From positions 3,224,001 through 3,288,000 of the forward strand of contig NZ_CP022989.1 in NCBI RefSeq assembly GCF_002278075.1: a stretch of DNA of 64,000 nucleotides. The letters are read 5' to 3'. This stretch comes from Paraburkholderia aromaticivorans. GTDB taxonomy: Bacteria; Pseudomonadota; Gammaproteobacteria; Burkholderiales; Burkholderiaceae. The position numbers and the translations under genes are program-made. The notes below the pieces were generated by a model. The model was not told the origin of the DNA. It did no database searches and was given only the letters and a program-made list of their open reading frames with translations. Within the stretch, counting starts at the first letter, position 1; each line of letters opens with the position of its first letter. Shown here piece by piece: positions 36,699-46,354 of the stretch.

Positions 36699-37751
36699 AT
36701 GTTCGCCAGGTTTCACCCGACCGCCGCGCGGTCGTCTTGTGCTCGCCGCCTGTCCGCGGCGCTGCTGACCCTGTCGGTGGCGGCCGCCGGCCTCGGCGCG
36801 AGCGTGCCCGCGCATGCCGAAGGGCAAATCCGTGTGGCCGAGCAGTTCGGCATCGTCTATCTGCTGCTGAACGTGGCGCGTGACCAGCAATTCGTCGAGA
36901 AAGAAGGGCGTAAGCAGGGCATCGATATCAAGGTCGACTGGGTGAAGCTCTCCGGCGGCGCCGCCGTCAACGATGCGCTGCTCTCCGGCGCGGTGGATAT
37001 CGCCGGTGCGGGCGTCGGCCCCTTGCTGACGATCTGGGACCGCACGCACGGCAAGCAGAACGTGAAGGGCGTAGCGTCGCTCGGCAATCTGCCGTATTAC
37101 CTCATCAGCAATAATCCCGACGTCAAGACGATCGCCGACTTCACCGGCAAGGACCGCATCGCGGTGCCGGCCGTCAACGTGTCGGTGCAGTCGCGCGTGC
37201 TGCAATACGCGGCGGCGAAACGCTGGGGCGACAAGGATTACAACCGGCTCGACAAATTCACGCAGGCGCTGCCGCATCCCGATGCGGCAGCGGCGATCAT
37301 CGCGGGCGGTACGGAAATCACCGGGCACTTCGGCAATCCGCCGTTTCAGGAGCAGGAGCTGGCCGGCAATCCGAAAGCGCACATCGTGCTGAATTCGTAC
37401 GACGTGCTCGGCGGACCGAGTTCGGCGACCGTGCTGTATGCGACGGAGAAATTCCGCGCCAGCAATCCCAAGACCTACCGCGCCTTCGTCGACGCACTGG
37501 CGGACGCGGCGCGTTTCATCGCGGCCAATCCCGATGCCGCCGCCGATATCTACATCCGCACCAATCAGTCGAAGATCGACCGCACGCTGTTGCTGAAAGT
37601 CATTAAGGATCCGCAGGTGCAGTTCAAGGTCGCGCCGCAAAATACGTTCGGCCTGGCGCAATTCATGCATCGCGTGGGCGTGATCAAGAACGACCCGCAG
37701 TCCTGGAAGGATTACTTCTTCGACGATCCGGCAACCGCGGCGGGAAGCTGA
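36699..37751 (+). CDS. ABC solute-binding protein (NitT/TauT group)
   Basis: 350 residues with a Sec signal ending near SVPAHAEG. Conserved binding-protein segments include GAVDIAGAGVGPLL and KDRIAVPAVNVSVQSRVLQ. The ATG at 36699 has GGAG about 6 nt upstream. It lies between a TauD-type dioxygenase and ABC ATPase/permease genes. Confidence 0.88.
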   Translation: MFARFHPTAARSSCARRLSAALLTLSVAAAGLGASVPAHAEGQIRVAEQFGIVYLLLNVARDQQFVEKEGRKQGIDIKVDWVKLSGGAAVNDALLSGAVDIAGAGVGPLLTIWDRTHGKQNVKGVASLGNLPYYLISNNPDVKTIADFTGKDRIAVPAVNVSVQSRVLQYAAAKRWGDKDYNRLDKFTQALPHPDAAAAIIAGGTEITGHFGNPPFQEQELAGNPKAHIVLNSYDVLGGPSSATVLYATEKFRASNPKTYRAFVDALADAARFIAANPDAAADIYIRTNQSKIDRTLLLKVIKDPQVQFKVAPQNTFGLAQFMHRVGVIKNDPQSWKDYFFDDPATAAGS

Positions 37752-37821
37752 CCGTGAACACGTCCCCGAGCTTCGCCGGTTTTCCGTCGGCCCGAGTGGC
37801 CGGCTTACAGGGAGCGATCTG

Positions 37822-38652
37822 ATGGTGGCCAATCCTGCCTTGCTGTTTCCGCGCCACGGTGATGAGGCCGCTGCGGCGACCAGCGAGAAGCTGCTCGCGG
37901 TCGAGCACGTCAACCTCGAATACCGCACACGCGAGCGGATCGTTCGCGCGACCCATGACGTGAGCTTCGACGTCTATGGCGGCGACCGCTTCGTGCTGCT
38001 GGGCCCATCGGGCTGCGGCAAGTCGACCCTGCTCAAGGCAGTGGCCGGCTTTATCCAACCGACCTCCGGCAGTATCTCGCTCGACGGCCAGGTGGTGCGC
38101 GGCCCCGGCGCCGATCGCATCGTCGTGTTTCAGGAATTCGATCAATTGCCGCCGTGGAAGACCGTGCTGCAGAACGTCGCCTTTCCGCTGCGCGTCGCGA
38201 AGAAGCTCTCGCGTGCGCAAGCCAACGAGCGCGCGCTGCATTATCTGGAGAAGGTAGGGCTGGCGTCTTTCGCCAACGCCTATCCGCATACCTTGTCGGG
38301 CGGCATGAAACAGCGCGTCGCCATCGCCCGCGCGCTGGCCATGCAGCCGCGCGTGCTGCTGATGGATGAACCCTTCGCCGCGCTCGATGCGCTCACGCGC
38401 CGCAAGATGCAGGAAGAGCTATTGCGTCTGTGGGAGGAGGTGAACTTCACGCTGCTGTTCGTCACGCATTCCATCGAAGAGGCGCTCGTGGTCGGCAACC
38501 GGATTTTGCTGCTGTCGCCGCATCCGGGGCGTGTGCGCGCGGAGCTCAACAGCCATCAGTATTCTCAGGACAGTTTCGGGCGCGGCGATTTTCAGCGCAG
38601 CGTCGCGCGTATTCATCACCTGCTGTTTGAAGAGCCGGAGGCCGTGCAATGA
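37822..38652 (+). CDS. ABC transporter ATP-binding protein (TauB/SsuB type)
   Basis: Walker A GPSGCGKST, Q-loop FQEFDQLPPWKT, signature LSGGMKQR and Walker B LLMDEPFAALD. 276 residues; the stop overlaps the permease start (ATGA). Confidence 0.92.
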   Translation: MVANPALLFPRHGDEAAAATSEKLLAVEHVNLEYRTRERIVRATHDVSFDVYGGDRFVLLGPSGCGKSTLLKAVAGFIQPTSGSISLDGQVVRGPGADRIVVFQEFDQLPPWKTVLQNVAFPLRVAKKLSRAQANERALHYLEKVGLASFANAYPHTLSGGMKQRVAIARALAMQPRVLLMDEPFAALDALTRRKMQEELLRLWEEVNFTLLFVTHSIEEALVVGNRILLLSPHPGRVRAELNSHQYSQDSFGRGDFQRSVARIHHLLFEEPEAVQ

Positions 38653-39527
38653 GTTCGCCCGCCACTTTGCTGCCGCCGGTTCGCGAGGAATACGAGCGCC
38701 CGCTCGAACCGCTCGGCGAACTCGTTCTCGAAGCGCCGCTGCCGCTCGGCAAGCGCATCTTCGCGCAAGGCTGGATACGCAAGACGCTGATTGCGCTGGT
38801 GTTGATCGCCATCTGGGAGTTCGCCGCGCGCGCGCTCGACAACGACCTGCTGCTGCCCACGTTCGGCGCGACGTTCAGCGCATTCGTGCAAGGCGTGTGG
38901 TCCGGCGAACTGCTGCAAAAAACGGCCGTGTCGATGTCGGTGCTGCTGCGCGGCTATCTGCTCGGCGCCGCGCTCGCCTTCGTGCTGACCTCGCTCGCGG
39001 TCTCGACGCGTCTGGGCCGCGATGTCCTGTCGATGCTGACCGCGATGTTCAACCCGCTGCCTTCCATCGCGCTGCTGCCGCTCGCGTTGCTGTGGTTCGG
39101 CCTCGGCACCGGCAGCCTGCTGTTCGTGCTGGTGCATTCCGTCCTCTGGCCGCTGGCGCTGAACACCTACTCCGGTTTTCAATCGGTGCCGGCGACGTTG
39201 CGCATGACCGGCCGCAACTACGGGCTCACCGGCATGCGCCATGTGCTGCTGATTCTGGTGCCGGCGGCGTTGCCGGCGATTCTGGCGGGCTTGCGGGTAG
39301 GCTGGGCTTTTGCCTGGCGTACGCTGATCGCGGCTGAACTCGTGTTCGGCGCGAGTTCCGGCAGCGGCGGCCTCGGCTGGTACATCTTCCAGAATCGCAA
39401 CGAGCTGTATACGGATCGCGTTTTCGCGGGCCTTGCCGCGGTGATCGTGATCGGCTTGCTGATCGAGCACCTGGTGTTCGATACGCTCGAACGCGTGACG
39501 GTTCGGCGCTGGGGCGTGCAGCACTGA
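38649..39527 (+). CDS. ABC transporter permease (TauC/SsuC type)
   Basis: 292 residues with about six helices after a 45-residue hydrophilic start. The coupling loop is LRMTGRNYGLTGMRHVLLILVPAALP. Forms the importer with the overlapping ATPase and the binding protein. Confidence 0.9.
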   Translation: MSSPATLLPPVREEYERPLEPLGELVLEAPLPLGKRIFAQGWIRKTLIALVLIAIWEFAARALDNDLLLPTFGATFSAFVQGVWSGELLQKTAVSMSVLLRGYLLGAALAFVLTSLAVSTRLGRDVLSMLTAMFNPLPSIALLPLALLWFGLGTGSLLFVLVHSVLWPLALNTYSGFQSVPATLRMTGRNYGLTGMRHVLLILVPAALPAILAGLRVGWAFAWRTLIAAELVFGASSGSGGLGWYIFQNRNELYTDRVFAGLAAVIVIGLLIEHLVFDTLERVTVRRWGVQH

Positions 39528-39752
39528 CGGGCCGCATCCTCGGTCACACTCCGGCCACCTGAAGGCCGCGCGAGGATTCTGTAGAACTATTCGGTGTTGG
39601 CGACTACGATATGAACGAAGGGCGCCTGAGCGCGGTGACGGCGCAGTGCACAAAGATTGTCGAAACTTCCGGTTGCTCTCGCTGCCGGCGTGGACTACAA
39701 ATCTAAAGCCGTGCCACGGCCTGCGAACCAGACAGACAAGGAGACTTCCGCC

Positions 39753-41159
39753 ATGGGTATGCGCCCGGATCCCACGTTCCATGCATCACCGAAACTCGCC
39801 ATGGATGCGCCGGCGGAAGAGTACGCGTACACCGTACTGCTCAGCCCCGATTTTTCGCAACCTGACGCGCTTGCCGTCATCGATGTGAAACCCGGTTCGC
39901 CAACCTACAGCCAGGTGGTGCATACGGTGCCGGTGCCGTACAAAGGGGACGAATTCCATCATTTCGGGTGGAATGCATGCTCGTCGGCATTGTCGCCGCT
40001 GACCGGCCACGCGTTCCTCGAGCGGCGCTACCTGATCATTCCGGGCATGCGTTCTTCGCGCATCTACATTGTGGACACGCATCCGCACCCGACCCAGGCG
40101 CGCATTCACAAGATCATCGAGCCCGAGGAAATCTTCCGCAAGACGGGCTACTCGCGCCCGCATACCGTGCATTGCGGCCCTGAGGGGATTTACATCAGCA
40201 CCCTCGGCGGTGCCGGCAAGGATGGCACCGACGGGCCGCCGGGCATTTTCATCATGGACTGCGAAACGTTCGAGGTGCTCGGCCGCTGGGAGCTCGACCG
40301 CGGATTGCAGAAGAAACACTACGATTTCTGGTGGAACCTGCCGCGCGATTACATGGTGTCGAGCGAATGGGCGTTGCCGCCGCAATTCGAGAACGGCATC
40401 GTCCCCGAGGATCTGCTGTCGAACAAGTACGGCCACCGCATTCATTTCTGGGATCTGAGCGGCAGGCGCAACGTGCAGACCATCGACCTCGGCGCGAACC
40501 ACCAGATGGCGCTCGAAGTGCGGCCCGCGCACGATCCCAGCCGGGAATACGGCTTTATCGGCGTGGTGGTCGATACGACGAATCTGGAAGGATCGATCTG
40601 GACATGGTGGCGCGAAGGCGGGCAGTTCCACATCGAGAAGACGGCCACCATTCCGCCCGAGCCCGCAGCCACGGAATTGCTGCCGCCCTTGCTCCAGGGT
40701 TTCGGCGCGGTGCCGCCGCTCGTCACCGATATCGATCTCTCCATCGACGACAGATTCCTCTATGTCGCCTGCTGGGGAACCGGAGAGCTGCGCCAGTACG
40801 ACGTGACGGAACCCCGCAAGCCCAAGCTCACGGGATCGGTTCACATCGGCGGCATCGCGCGGCGCACGCCCCATTCGAACGGCAAGACCTTCGCGGGTGG
40901 TCCGCAGATGGTGGAGATCAGCCGCGACGGCAAGCGTGTCTACTGGACCAACTCGCTCTACTCGACGTGGGACAACCAGTTTTACCCGGACGGCGTGCCC
41001 GCGGCACAGGTCATGGCGCGGGCGGAACCCGGCGGCGGTCTGACATTGACAGATGACTACTGGGTGGACTTTCCCGACGGATACCGCGCGCATCAGATCC
41101 GGCTCGAAGGCGGAGACTGCTCGACCGATTCGTTCTGTTACCCGTCGGTGGGCGTTTGA
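39753..41159 (+). CDS. Selenium-binding protein SBP56 family, putative methanethiol oxidase
   Basis: 468 residues across the SBP56/SELENBP1 family. Recognisable segments are GDEFHHFGWNACSSAL, SRPHTVHCGPEGIYIS, YDFWWNLPRDYMVSSEWA and LYVACWGTGELRQYDV. Bacterial and human members oxidise methanethiol to formaldehyde, sulfide and peroxide, using copper. The His-rich segments seen here fit a metal site. The ATG at 39753 has AAGGAG upstream; an ATG at 39657 lacks one. Close to FMN monooxygenases that could make methanethiol from dimethyl sulfide. Confidence 0.88.
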   Translation: MGMRPDPTFHASPKLAMDAPAEEYAYTVLLSPDFSQPDALAVIDVKPGSPTYSQVVHTVPVPYKGDEFHHFGWNACSSALSPLTGHAFLERRYLIIPGMRSSRIYIVDTHPHPTQARIHKIIEPEEIFRKTGYSRPHTVHCGPEGIYISTLGGAGKDGTDGPPGIFIMDCETFEVLGRWELDRGLQKKHYDFWWNLPRDYMVSSEWALPPQFENGIVPEDLLSNKYGHRIHFWDLSGRRNVQTIDLGANHQMALEVRPAHDPSREYGFIGVVVDTTNLEGSIWTWWREGGQFHIEKTATIPPEPAATELLPPLLQGFGAVPPLVTDIDLSIDDRFLYVACWGTGELRQYDVTEPRKPKLTGSVHIGGIARRTPHSNGKTFAGGPQMVEISRDGKRVYWTNSLYSTWDNQFYPDGVPAAQVMARAEPGGGLTLTDDYWVDFPDGYRAHQIRLEGGDCSTDSFCYPSVGV

Positions 41160-41839
41160 TCGGGGCAGGCTGGTCGCAGACCGGCCTGTGGCTGGCCATT
41201 CTCGCGAGCGGCCTCTATCACGGGGTCAATCCGGCAATGGGATGGCCGCTCGCGGTGTCGGCCGGATTGATGGAAAGACGCGCGCAGGCGCTGTGTCGCG
41301 CGCTCCTTTATCTCGCGGCGGGGCACATGCTGGCGGTGTTGCTGGTGATGCTGCCGTTCGCCATGCTGACCATCCTGCTCGCCTGGCAGCACCCGATCCA
41401 GATCGGCGCCAGTGTGCTCGTGATGGGCTTTGGCGTAGTTCTGCTGATCTGGCGACGCCATCCGCGCGTCCTCGTGCGGATTCCTCCCTCGCGGCTGACA
41501 CTCTGGTCCTTCGCCATTGCCATGGCGCACGGCGCCGGGTTGATGCTCGTGCCGATCTACCTCGGGCTTTGCCGCGCCTACGACGATCAAGGGCACCATG
41601 CCGCGCAGGCGCTGATCGAAGCGAATCTGGGTATGGCGTTGCTGGTCTCGGCGGTCCATGCGTGCGCGATGATGCTGGCAGGCGGATTGCTGGCGTGGCT
41701 GGTCTACCGCTACCTCGGGCTCAAGTTCGTCTCGCGAAGCTGGTTCAATCTGGACACGGTGTGGGCGCTGAGTCTGGTGCTGGTCGGCGCGCTCTCGCTC
41801 GCCATCAACACTACCCTGGTCCTGAGCCCTCAGGCATGA
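41156..41839 (+). CDS. Polytopic membrane protein of unknown function
   Basis: About six hydrophobic helices in 227 residues. Two His-Gly motifs occur in helices, LYHGVNPAMGWPLA near the start and AMAHGAGLMLVP in the middle, suggesting an internal repeat and possible metal or anion handling. I do not recognise the family. The start is a TTG overlapping the stop of the SBP56 gene by 4 nt, so it is translationally coupled to it. Confidence 0.7.
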   Translation: MIGAGWSQTGLWLAILASGLYHGVNPAMGWPLAVSAGLMERRAQALCRALLYLAAGHMLAVLLVMLPFAMLTILLAWQHPIQIGASVLVMGFGVVLLIWRRHPRVLVRIPPSRLTLWSFAIAMAHGAGLMLVPIYLGLCRAYDDQGHHAAQALIEANLGMALLVSAVHACAMMLAGGLLAWLVYRYLGLKFVSRSWFNLDTVWALSLVLVGALSLAINTTLVLSPQA

Positions 41840-41884
41840 TGCTTGCGCGACAACTCGTTCAACCCCATGAACGAGGAGTGCAAG

Positions 41885-42421
41885 ATGCAAACGACGAAAC
41901 AGGACAAGACAGCGACCGATCCGGCTACGCAAGATGCGGTCGAATTTCTGGAGGCCGAACATCGCGCGGTAGAAAAGCTGTTCGCGGCGTTCAAGAAAAC
42001 CGCGGACGACGATCTGGACGCGAAAGCGACGCTGGCGCAGCGCGCCTGCGAAGAGTTATCCATTCATACGATGCTCGAAGAGGAACTGCTGTATCCCGCC
42101 GCGCAGGCCGCCCTGCCTGACAGCGACGCGATCGACGTGGAAGAAGCGTACATCGAACATTTTCTCGTCAAGACGCTGATCGCGAAGTTCGAAACGCTGA
42201 AGGCCGGCGACAGGGGATTCGACGCGACCTTCAAGGTGATGAGCGAGATGGTGGGCCATCACGTCGAGGAAGAGGAGCAGGAACTCTTTCCGGAACTGCG
42301 CAAGTCGAATTGCAACCTCCGCTCGCTGGGCGAAAAAATGGCAATCCGCAAAGCCGAATTGCAGAGCAAGCTGGACGCGGTGGGCAGCAAGGCGGTGGGG
42401 GACAAGACCGCCGCGCTTTAA
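41885..42421 (+). CDS. Hemerythrin HHE-domain protein
   Basis: 178 residues with two HHE-type helical pairs. The iron-ligand pattern is EAEHRAVEKLF, LSIHTMLEEELLYP, EAYIEHFLVK and VGHHVEEEEQELFP. Such proteins bind a di-iron site and O2, NO or peroxide-related ligands. GAGGAG lies 7 nt before the ATG at 41885. Located between the methanethiol-oxidase-like and FMN-monooxygenase genes. Confidence 0.85.
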   Translation: MQTTKQDKTATDPATQDAVEFLEAEHRAVEKLFAAFKKTADDDLDAKATLAQRACEELSIHTMLEEELLYPAAQAALPDSDAIDVEEAYIEHFLVKTLIAKFETLKAGDRGFDATFKVMSEMVGHHVEEEEQELFPELRKSNCNLRSLGEKMAIRKAELQSKLDAVGSKAVGDKTAAL

Positions 42422-42796
42422 GTGTGGCGAGGCGAGGGCGCATCACGCACTGCCGGTACATATCCCGGCGGCACATGCCGCTTGCGCAGCGGCTGTGCGG
42501 CCTGGGCGGGGCGTGACGCGCTTTCGCCGGAGATTTCAGGGCTCCCGCCTACTACGAGCCGTTTTCGTTAGTTCACTGGCGAATATGGATCTGCCGATTT
42601 GTTCGTGGCGCAATGCGGCGAACACAACGAGAATCGAACCGGTTGCACGCCTTCGCCTGTCACCGGTGGTCGAATGCCGCGGTGTCCTTCGGCGAATACA
42701 CGCGATGCCGCGCGCTTGCAGCTTCAGGCTACAGCTTCGGGTTACACAGCCCGCAGGCGCGGCGCGTCCCCATCCACACTCGATTCGCGGGCTTTC
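42422..42796. other. 375-bp region without a recognisable gene
   Basis: Between the hemerythrin-like gene and the FMN monooxygenase. The monooxygenase frame stays open upstream to 42599, but that part has no family similarity. I see no clear promoter pair or terminator. Confidence 0.4.
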
Positions 42797-44128
42797 ATGA
42801 GCAGACGTAGCGGGCATTTGCGCCTCGGCGCTTTCCTTTACCCCTCTGGACATCACATCGCGGCGTGGCGGCACCCCGATGCACGCGCGGACGCGGGCGT
42901 TGATTTCCGTCACTACGTCCAGCTCGCGCGGGCCGCGGAAGCCGCAAAATTCGATCTGGTCTTTCTTGCCGACGGCGTGGGCACACGGGGCGATAACGTC
43001 GACTTTCTGAGCCGCACCGCGCACAGCTACGTCGCGCAGTTCGAGCCGATCACCTTGCTCTCGGCGCTGGCGGCCGTGACGGAGCGCATCGGCCTGGTCG
43101 GCACGGCCTCCACGAGTTTCAACGAGCCGTATCACATTGCGCGCAAATTCGCGTCGCTCGATCACATCAGCGGGGGGCGCGCGGGCTGGAATCTGGTCAC
43201 GTCGTCCAGCGAGCATGAAGCGAAGAACTTCAATCGCGACAAACATTTCGACCATGCCGAGCGCTATGCGCGTGCCGCCGAGTTCGCCGAAGTAACGGCG
43301 GGGCTCTGGGATAGCTGGGAGGACGACGCCTTCGTTCGCAACAAGGCGGAAGGCCGCTTCTTCGACCCCGCCAAACGGCATGTGCTGGATCACAAGGGAC
43401 GCTTCTTCCAGGTCAAGGGGCCGCTCAATGTCGCCCGCGCGCCCCAGGGGCATCCGGTGCAGGCTGGGTCGTCCGAAGCCGGCCGGGATCTGGCCGCACA
43501 GACCGCCGAGGTGATTTTCACGGCGCAGCAGACGCTGCAGGACGCGATCGATTTCTATGCCGATGTGAAAGGCCGCATGCAGACCTACGGCCGTGACCCA
43601 GACGATCTGAAGATCATGCCCGGCGTGTTTCCGATTGTCGGCCGCACCGAAGACGAAGCGCAAGAGAAGTTCGAACAATTGCAGTCGCTCGTCGACCCCA
43701 AGGTCGGGCTCGCACTCGTCTCGGGGCTGACCGGCGGCTTCGATCTGTCCGGGTATCCGCTCGACGGTCCGATCCCGGATCTGCCCGAAACAAATGCCAG
43801 CAAAAGCCGGCAAACGCTGATGATCGAAATCGCGCGCCGCGAGAATCTGACCATCCGTCAGCTCTATTTGCGCGTGGCGGGCGCGCGCGGTCATTGGCAG
43901 CTCGTCGGCACCCCGGCGCAGATCGCCGATCAACTCGAAGAGCGTTTTGTGAATTACGGCGCGGACGGCTTCAACGTGATGCCGCCGTTGCTGCCCACCG
44001 GTCTGAACGATTTCGTCGAACTGGTGTTGCCCGAACTGCGGCGACGCGGCTTGTTCCGCGAAGACTACGAGGGCCGGACACTGCGCGAGAATCTCGGGTT
44101 GCGGCGGCCGGCGCACCGCGTCAGATAG
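42797..44128 (+). CDS. FMN-dependent monooxygenase, NtaA/SnaA/DszA (LLM) family
   Basis: 443 residues beginning RRSGHLRLGAFLYPSGHHIAAW, with HISGGRAGWNLVTS and an AGSSEAGRDLAAQ phosphate-binding strand. Oxygenation of a C-S or C-N bond with FMNH2 is the family role; dimethyl sulfide monooxygenase DmoA is one member. It is 79 nt upstream of a second gene of the family and near a methanethiol-oxidase homologue. The start at 42797 is where family similarity begins. Confidence 0.88.
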   Translation: MSRRSGHLRLGAFLYPSGHHIAAWRHPDARADAGVDFRHYVQLARAAEAAKFDLVFLADGVGTRGDNVDFLSRTAHSYVAQFEPITLLSALAAVTERIGLVGTASTSFNEPYHIARKFASLDHISGGRAGWNLVTSSSEHEAKNFNRDKHFDHAERYARAAEFAEVTAGLWDSWEDDAFVRNKAEGRFFDPAKRHVLDHKGRFFQVKGPLNVARAPQGHPVQAGSSEAGRDLAAQTAEVIFTAQQTLQDAIDFYADVKGRMQTYGRDPDDLKIMPGVFPIVGRTEDEAQEKFEQLQSLVDPKVGLALVSGLTGGFDLSGYPLDGPIPDLPETNASKSRQTLMIEIARRENLTIRQLYLRVAGARGHWQLVGTPAQIADQLEERFVNYGADGFNVMPPLLPTGLNDFVELVLPELRRRGLFREDYEGRTLRENLGLRRPAHRVR

Positions 44129-44206
44129 CGGCGCCGGCGGCTTGCAAGCAGCCGCGCCGAAGCCAGATTAAACTGGCTCGACCTCGTTCGCGACGGAGAT
44201 CGTTTC

Positions 44207-45544
44207 ATGTCACGTCAGCTTCGCCTCGGCGCCTTCATGCGTCCCACGACCATTCACACCGGCGCATGGCGTTATCCCGGCGCTTATCCCGACGCCAACT
44301 TCAATTTCGCGCATCTGAAGCGTTTCGCGCAGACGCTCGAGCGCGGCCGCTTCGACGCGTTTTTCATGGCCGACCACCTCGCGGTGCTCAACATGCCGCT
44401 CGACGCGCTCAAGCACAGCCACACCGTCACGTCGTTCGAGCCGCTCACGCTGCTTGCCGCGCTCGCCGCGGTCACCGAGCGGCTGGGGCTCATTGCAACC
44501 GCGTCCACGACATTCGACGCGCCATATCATGTGGCAAGGCGCTTTGCCTCGCTCGACCATATCAGCGGCGGCCGCGCGGGATGGAATCTCGTGACGACAT
44601 CGAACCCGGACGCCGCGCTCAATTTCGGGCTCGACGAGCATGTCGAGCACGACGAGCGCTACCGGCGCGCCCGCGAGTTTTTCGACGTCGTCACCGGACT
44701 TTGGGACAGTTGGGCCGACGACGCTTTTATCCGCGATACGGCCACCGGCACATTCTTCGATCCGGAGAAACTGCATGTGCTGAACTACAGGAGCGAGAAC
44801 TTTTCGGTGCGCGGGCCGTTGAATATCGCGCGCCCCGTTCAGGGCTGGCCGGTCATCGTGCAGGCGGGATCGTCGGAAGCAGGGCGTCAGATCGCCGCCG
44901 AAACCGCCGAGGTGGTGTTCACCGCGCAAACACGGCTGGCAGACGGCAAGCGCTTTTACGCCGACGTCAAAGGCCGCATGGAGAAGCTGGGGCGGCCACG
45001 CGATCACATGAAGATTCTTCCCGCCGCCTTTGTCGTGGTGGGCGATACGCTGGAGCAGGCGCTCGACACGCGAGCGCGGCTCGACACGTTCGTTCATGAC
45101 GATAGCGGCATTGCTTCATTGTCAATTGCATTGGGACACGACGTGTCCGGCTTCGATCCTGACGGGCCGCTGCCCGAGATTCCCGAAACCAATGCGAGCC
45201 GTACCGCGCGCCAACGCGTGATCGAATGGGCCGAGCGCGAGGGGCTGACGATACGCCAGCTGGCCCAGCGCATTGGCGGTTACGCGGGCCTGGAGATGGT
45301 CGGCACGGCCGCCATGATCGCCGATCAGATGGAGCAGTGGCTGGTGGAAGAGGGCTCCGATGGATTCAATGTGATGTTTCCTTACCTGCCGGGCGGTCTG
45401 GACGATTTCGTCGCCAAGGTGATCCCCGAGTTGCAGAGGCGCGGGCTGTTCCGGCGCGAATACGAAGGGACCACGCTGCGCGAAAATCTGGGGCTGCCAC
45501 GGCCTGAGAACCGGTTTTTTCCACGTTCCGGCGCCGGAACCTAG
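44207..45544 (+). CDS. FMN-dependent monooxygenase, NtaA/SnaA/DszA (LLM) family
   Basis: 445 residues, with RQLRLGAFMRPTTIHTGAWRYP at the start, HISGGRAGWNLVTT and VIVQAGSSEAGRQIA. It is a paralogue of the preceding gene and of the enzyme at 18250 but diverges from both at the N-terminal substrate side (TGAWRYPGAYPDANF), so the substrates probably differ. Confidence 0.88.
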   Translation: MSRQLRLGAFMRPTTIHTGAWRYPGAYPDANFNFAHLKRFAQTLERGRFDAFFMADHLAVLNMPLDALKHSHTVTSFEPLTLLAALAAVTERLGLIATASTTFDAPYHVARRFASLDHISGGRAGWNLVTTSNPDAALNFGLDEHVEHDERYRRAREFFDVVTGLWDSWADDAFIRDTATGTFFDPEKLHVLNYRSENFSVRGPLNIARPVQGWPVIVQAGSSEAGRQIAAETAEVVFTAQTRLADGKRFYADVKGRMEKLGRPRDHMKILPAAFVVVGDTLEQALDTRARLDTFVHDDSGIASLSIALGHDVSGFDPDGPLPEIPETNASRTARQRVIEWAEREGLTIRQLAQRIGGYAGLEMVGTAAMIADQMEQWLVEEGSDGFNVMFPYLPGGLDDFVAKVIPELQRRGLFRREYEGTTLRENLGLPRPENRFFPRSGAGT

Positions 45545-45562
45545 CCGCACTCGGGCCGCCGT

Positions 45563-46339
45563 TCAGGAGCCGCCGAACCAGTTGTAGCCTTGATCGACCC
45601 AATAGCCACCCGGGAACGTATTGGTCACGAAGATCTCCATGATGTGCTTGGGGTTCTTGTAGCCGAGTTTCGTAGGCATCCTGAGCTTCATCGGATAGCC
45701 GTATCTGGCCGGCAGTTGCTCGCCGTCATACGTGAAGGTCAAGAGTGTCTGGGGATGCAGCGCCGTCGGCATATCGATGCTTTCGTAATAGTCGTCGGCA
45801 CATTTGAAGCCGACGTATTTCGCGGACGTGTCTGCGCCGACACGTTTGAGGAACTCGGAAAACGGCGTGCCGCCCCATCGGCCGATCGCGCTCCAGCCTT
45901 CGACGCAGATATGCCGCGTGATCTGCTCGGCTTTCGGCAATGCGTAAAGTTCATCGAGGGCCCAAGCCTTTTTCTCCCGCACGAGGCCGCTCACCTTCAG
46001 GCGGAAATCGCGGCCGTCCACATGCGGCACATCGTCGATGCCGTAGAACGCATTGAAGGGAAACGGACGCGTGATTTCCGCCTCCGTGTAGGTCGGCGCG
46101 AGCCGGTTCGGATCGAACAGCCAGCCCTGCACGCTGTCGTTGATTTTCGACACGCGCGACAGGAACGTCTCGACCGACTTGTCGTCCGACAGGCTGCATC
46201 CGGTCAGCATGGCAAGGCCGCCGAGCGTGACGATGCGCTTGCCGAAGAGCCGCCGTGACGGCATCTCCAGCTCGCGACGCACGTCGATACTGAGCGACTC
46301 GCGATCCACGCCCGGAGAGGAAGGTTTGAAAAGCTTCAC
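45563..46339 (-). CDS. Sulfite-oxidase-fold molybdopterin oxidoreductase
   Basis: 258 residues. The molybdenum ligand is Cys145 in ITRHICVEGWSAIGRWGG. It lacks the C-terminal dimer domain of true sulfite oxidases, as in MsrP/YedY-type reductases. An L-T-G-C near residue 48 may be a lipidation site. GTG start at 46339 with GAGGAG 7 nt upstream. Follows a cytochrome b561-type gene by 15 nt, so the pair resembles MsrP with a membrane haem partner. Probably controlled by the adjacent ECF sigma factor. Confidence 0.88.
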   Translation of the reverse strand: MKLFKPSSPGVDRESLSIDVRRELEMPSRRLFGKRIVTLGGLAMLTGCSLSDDKSVETFLSRVSKINDSVQGWLFDPNRLAPTYTEAEITRPFPFNAFYGIDDVPHVDGRDFRLKVSGLVREKKAWALDELYALPKAEQITRHICVEGWSAIGRWGGTPFSEFLKRVGADTSAKYVGFKCADDYYESIDMPTALHPQTLLTFTYDGEQLPARYGYPMKLRMPTKLGYKNPKHIMEIFVTNTFPGGYWVDQGYNWFGGS

Positions 46340-46354
46340 AATCGTACTCCTCGG

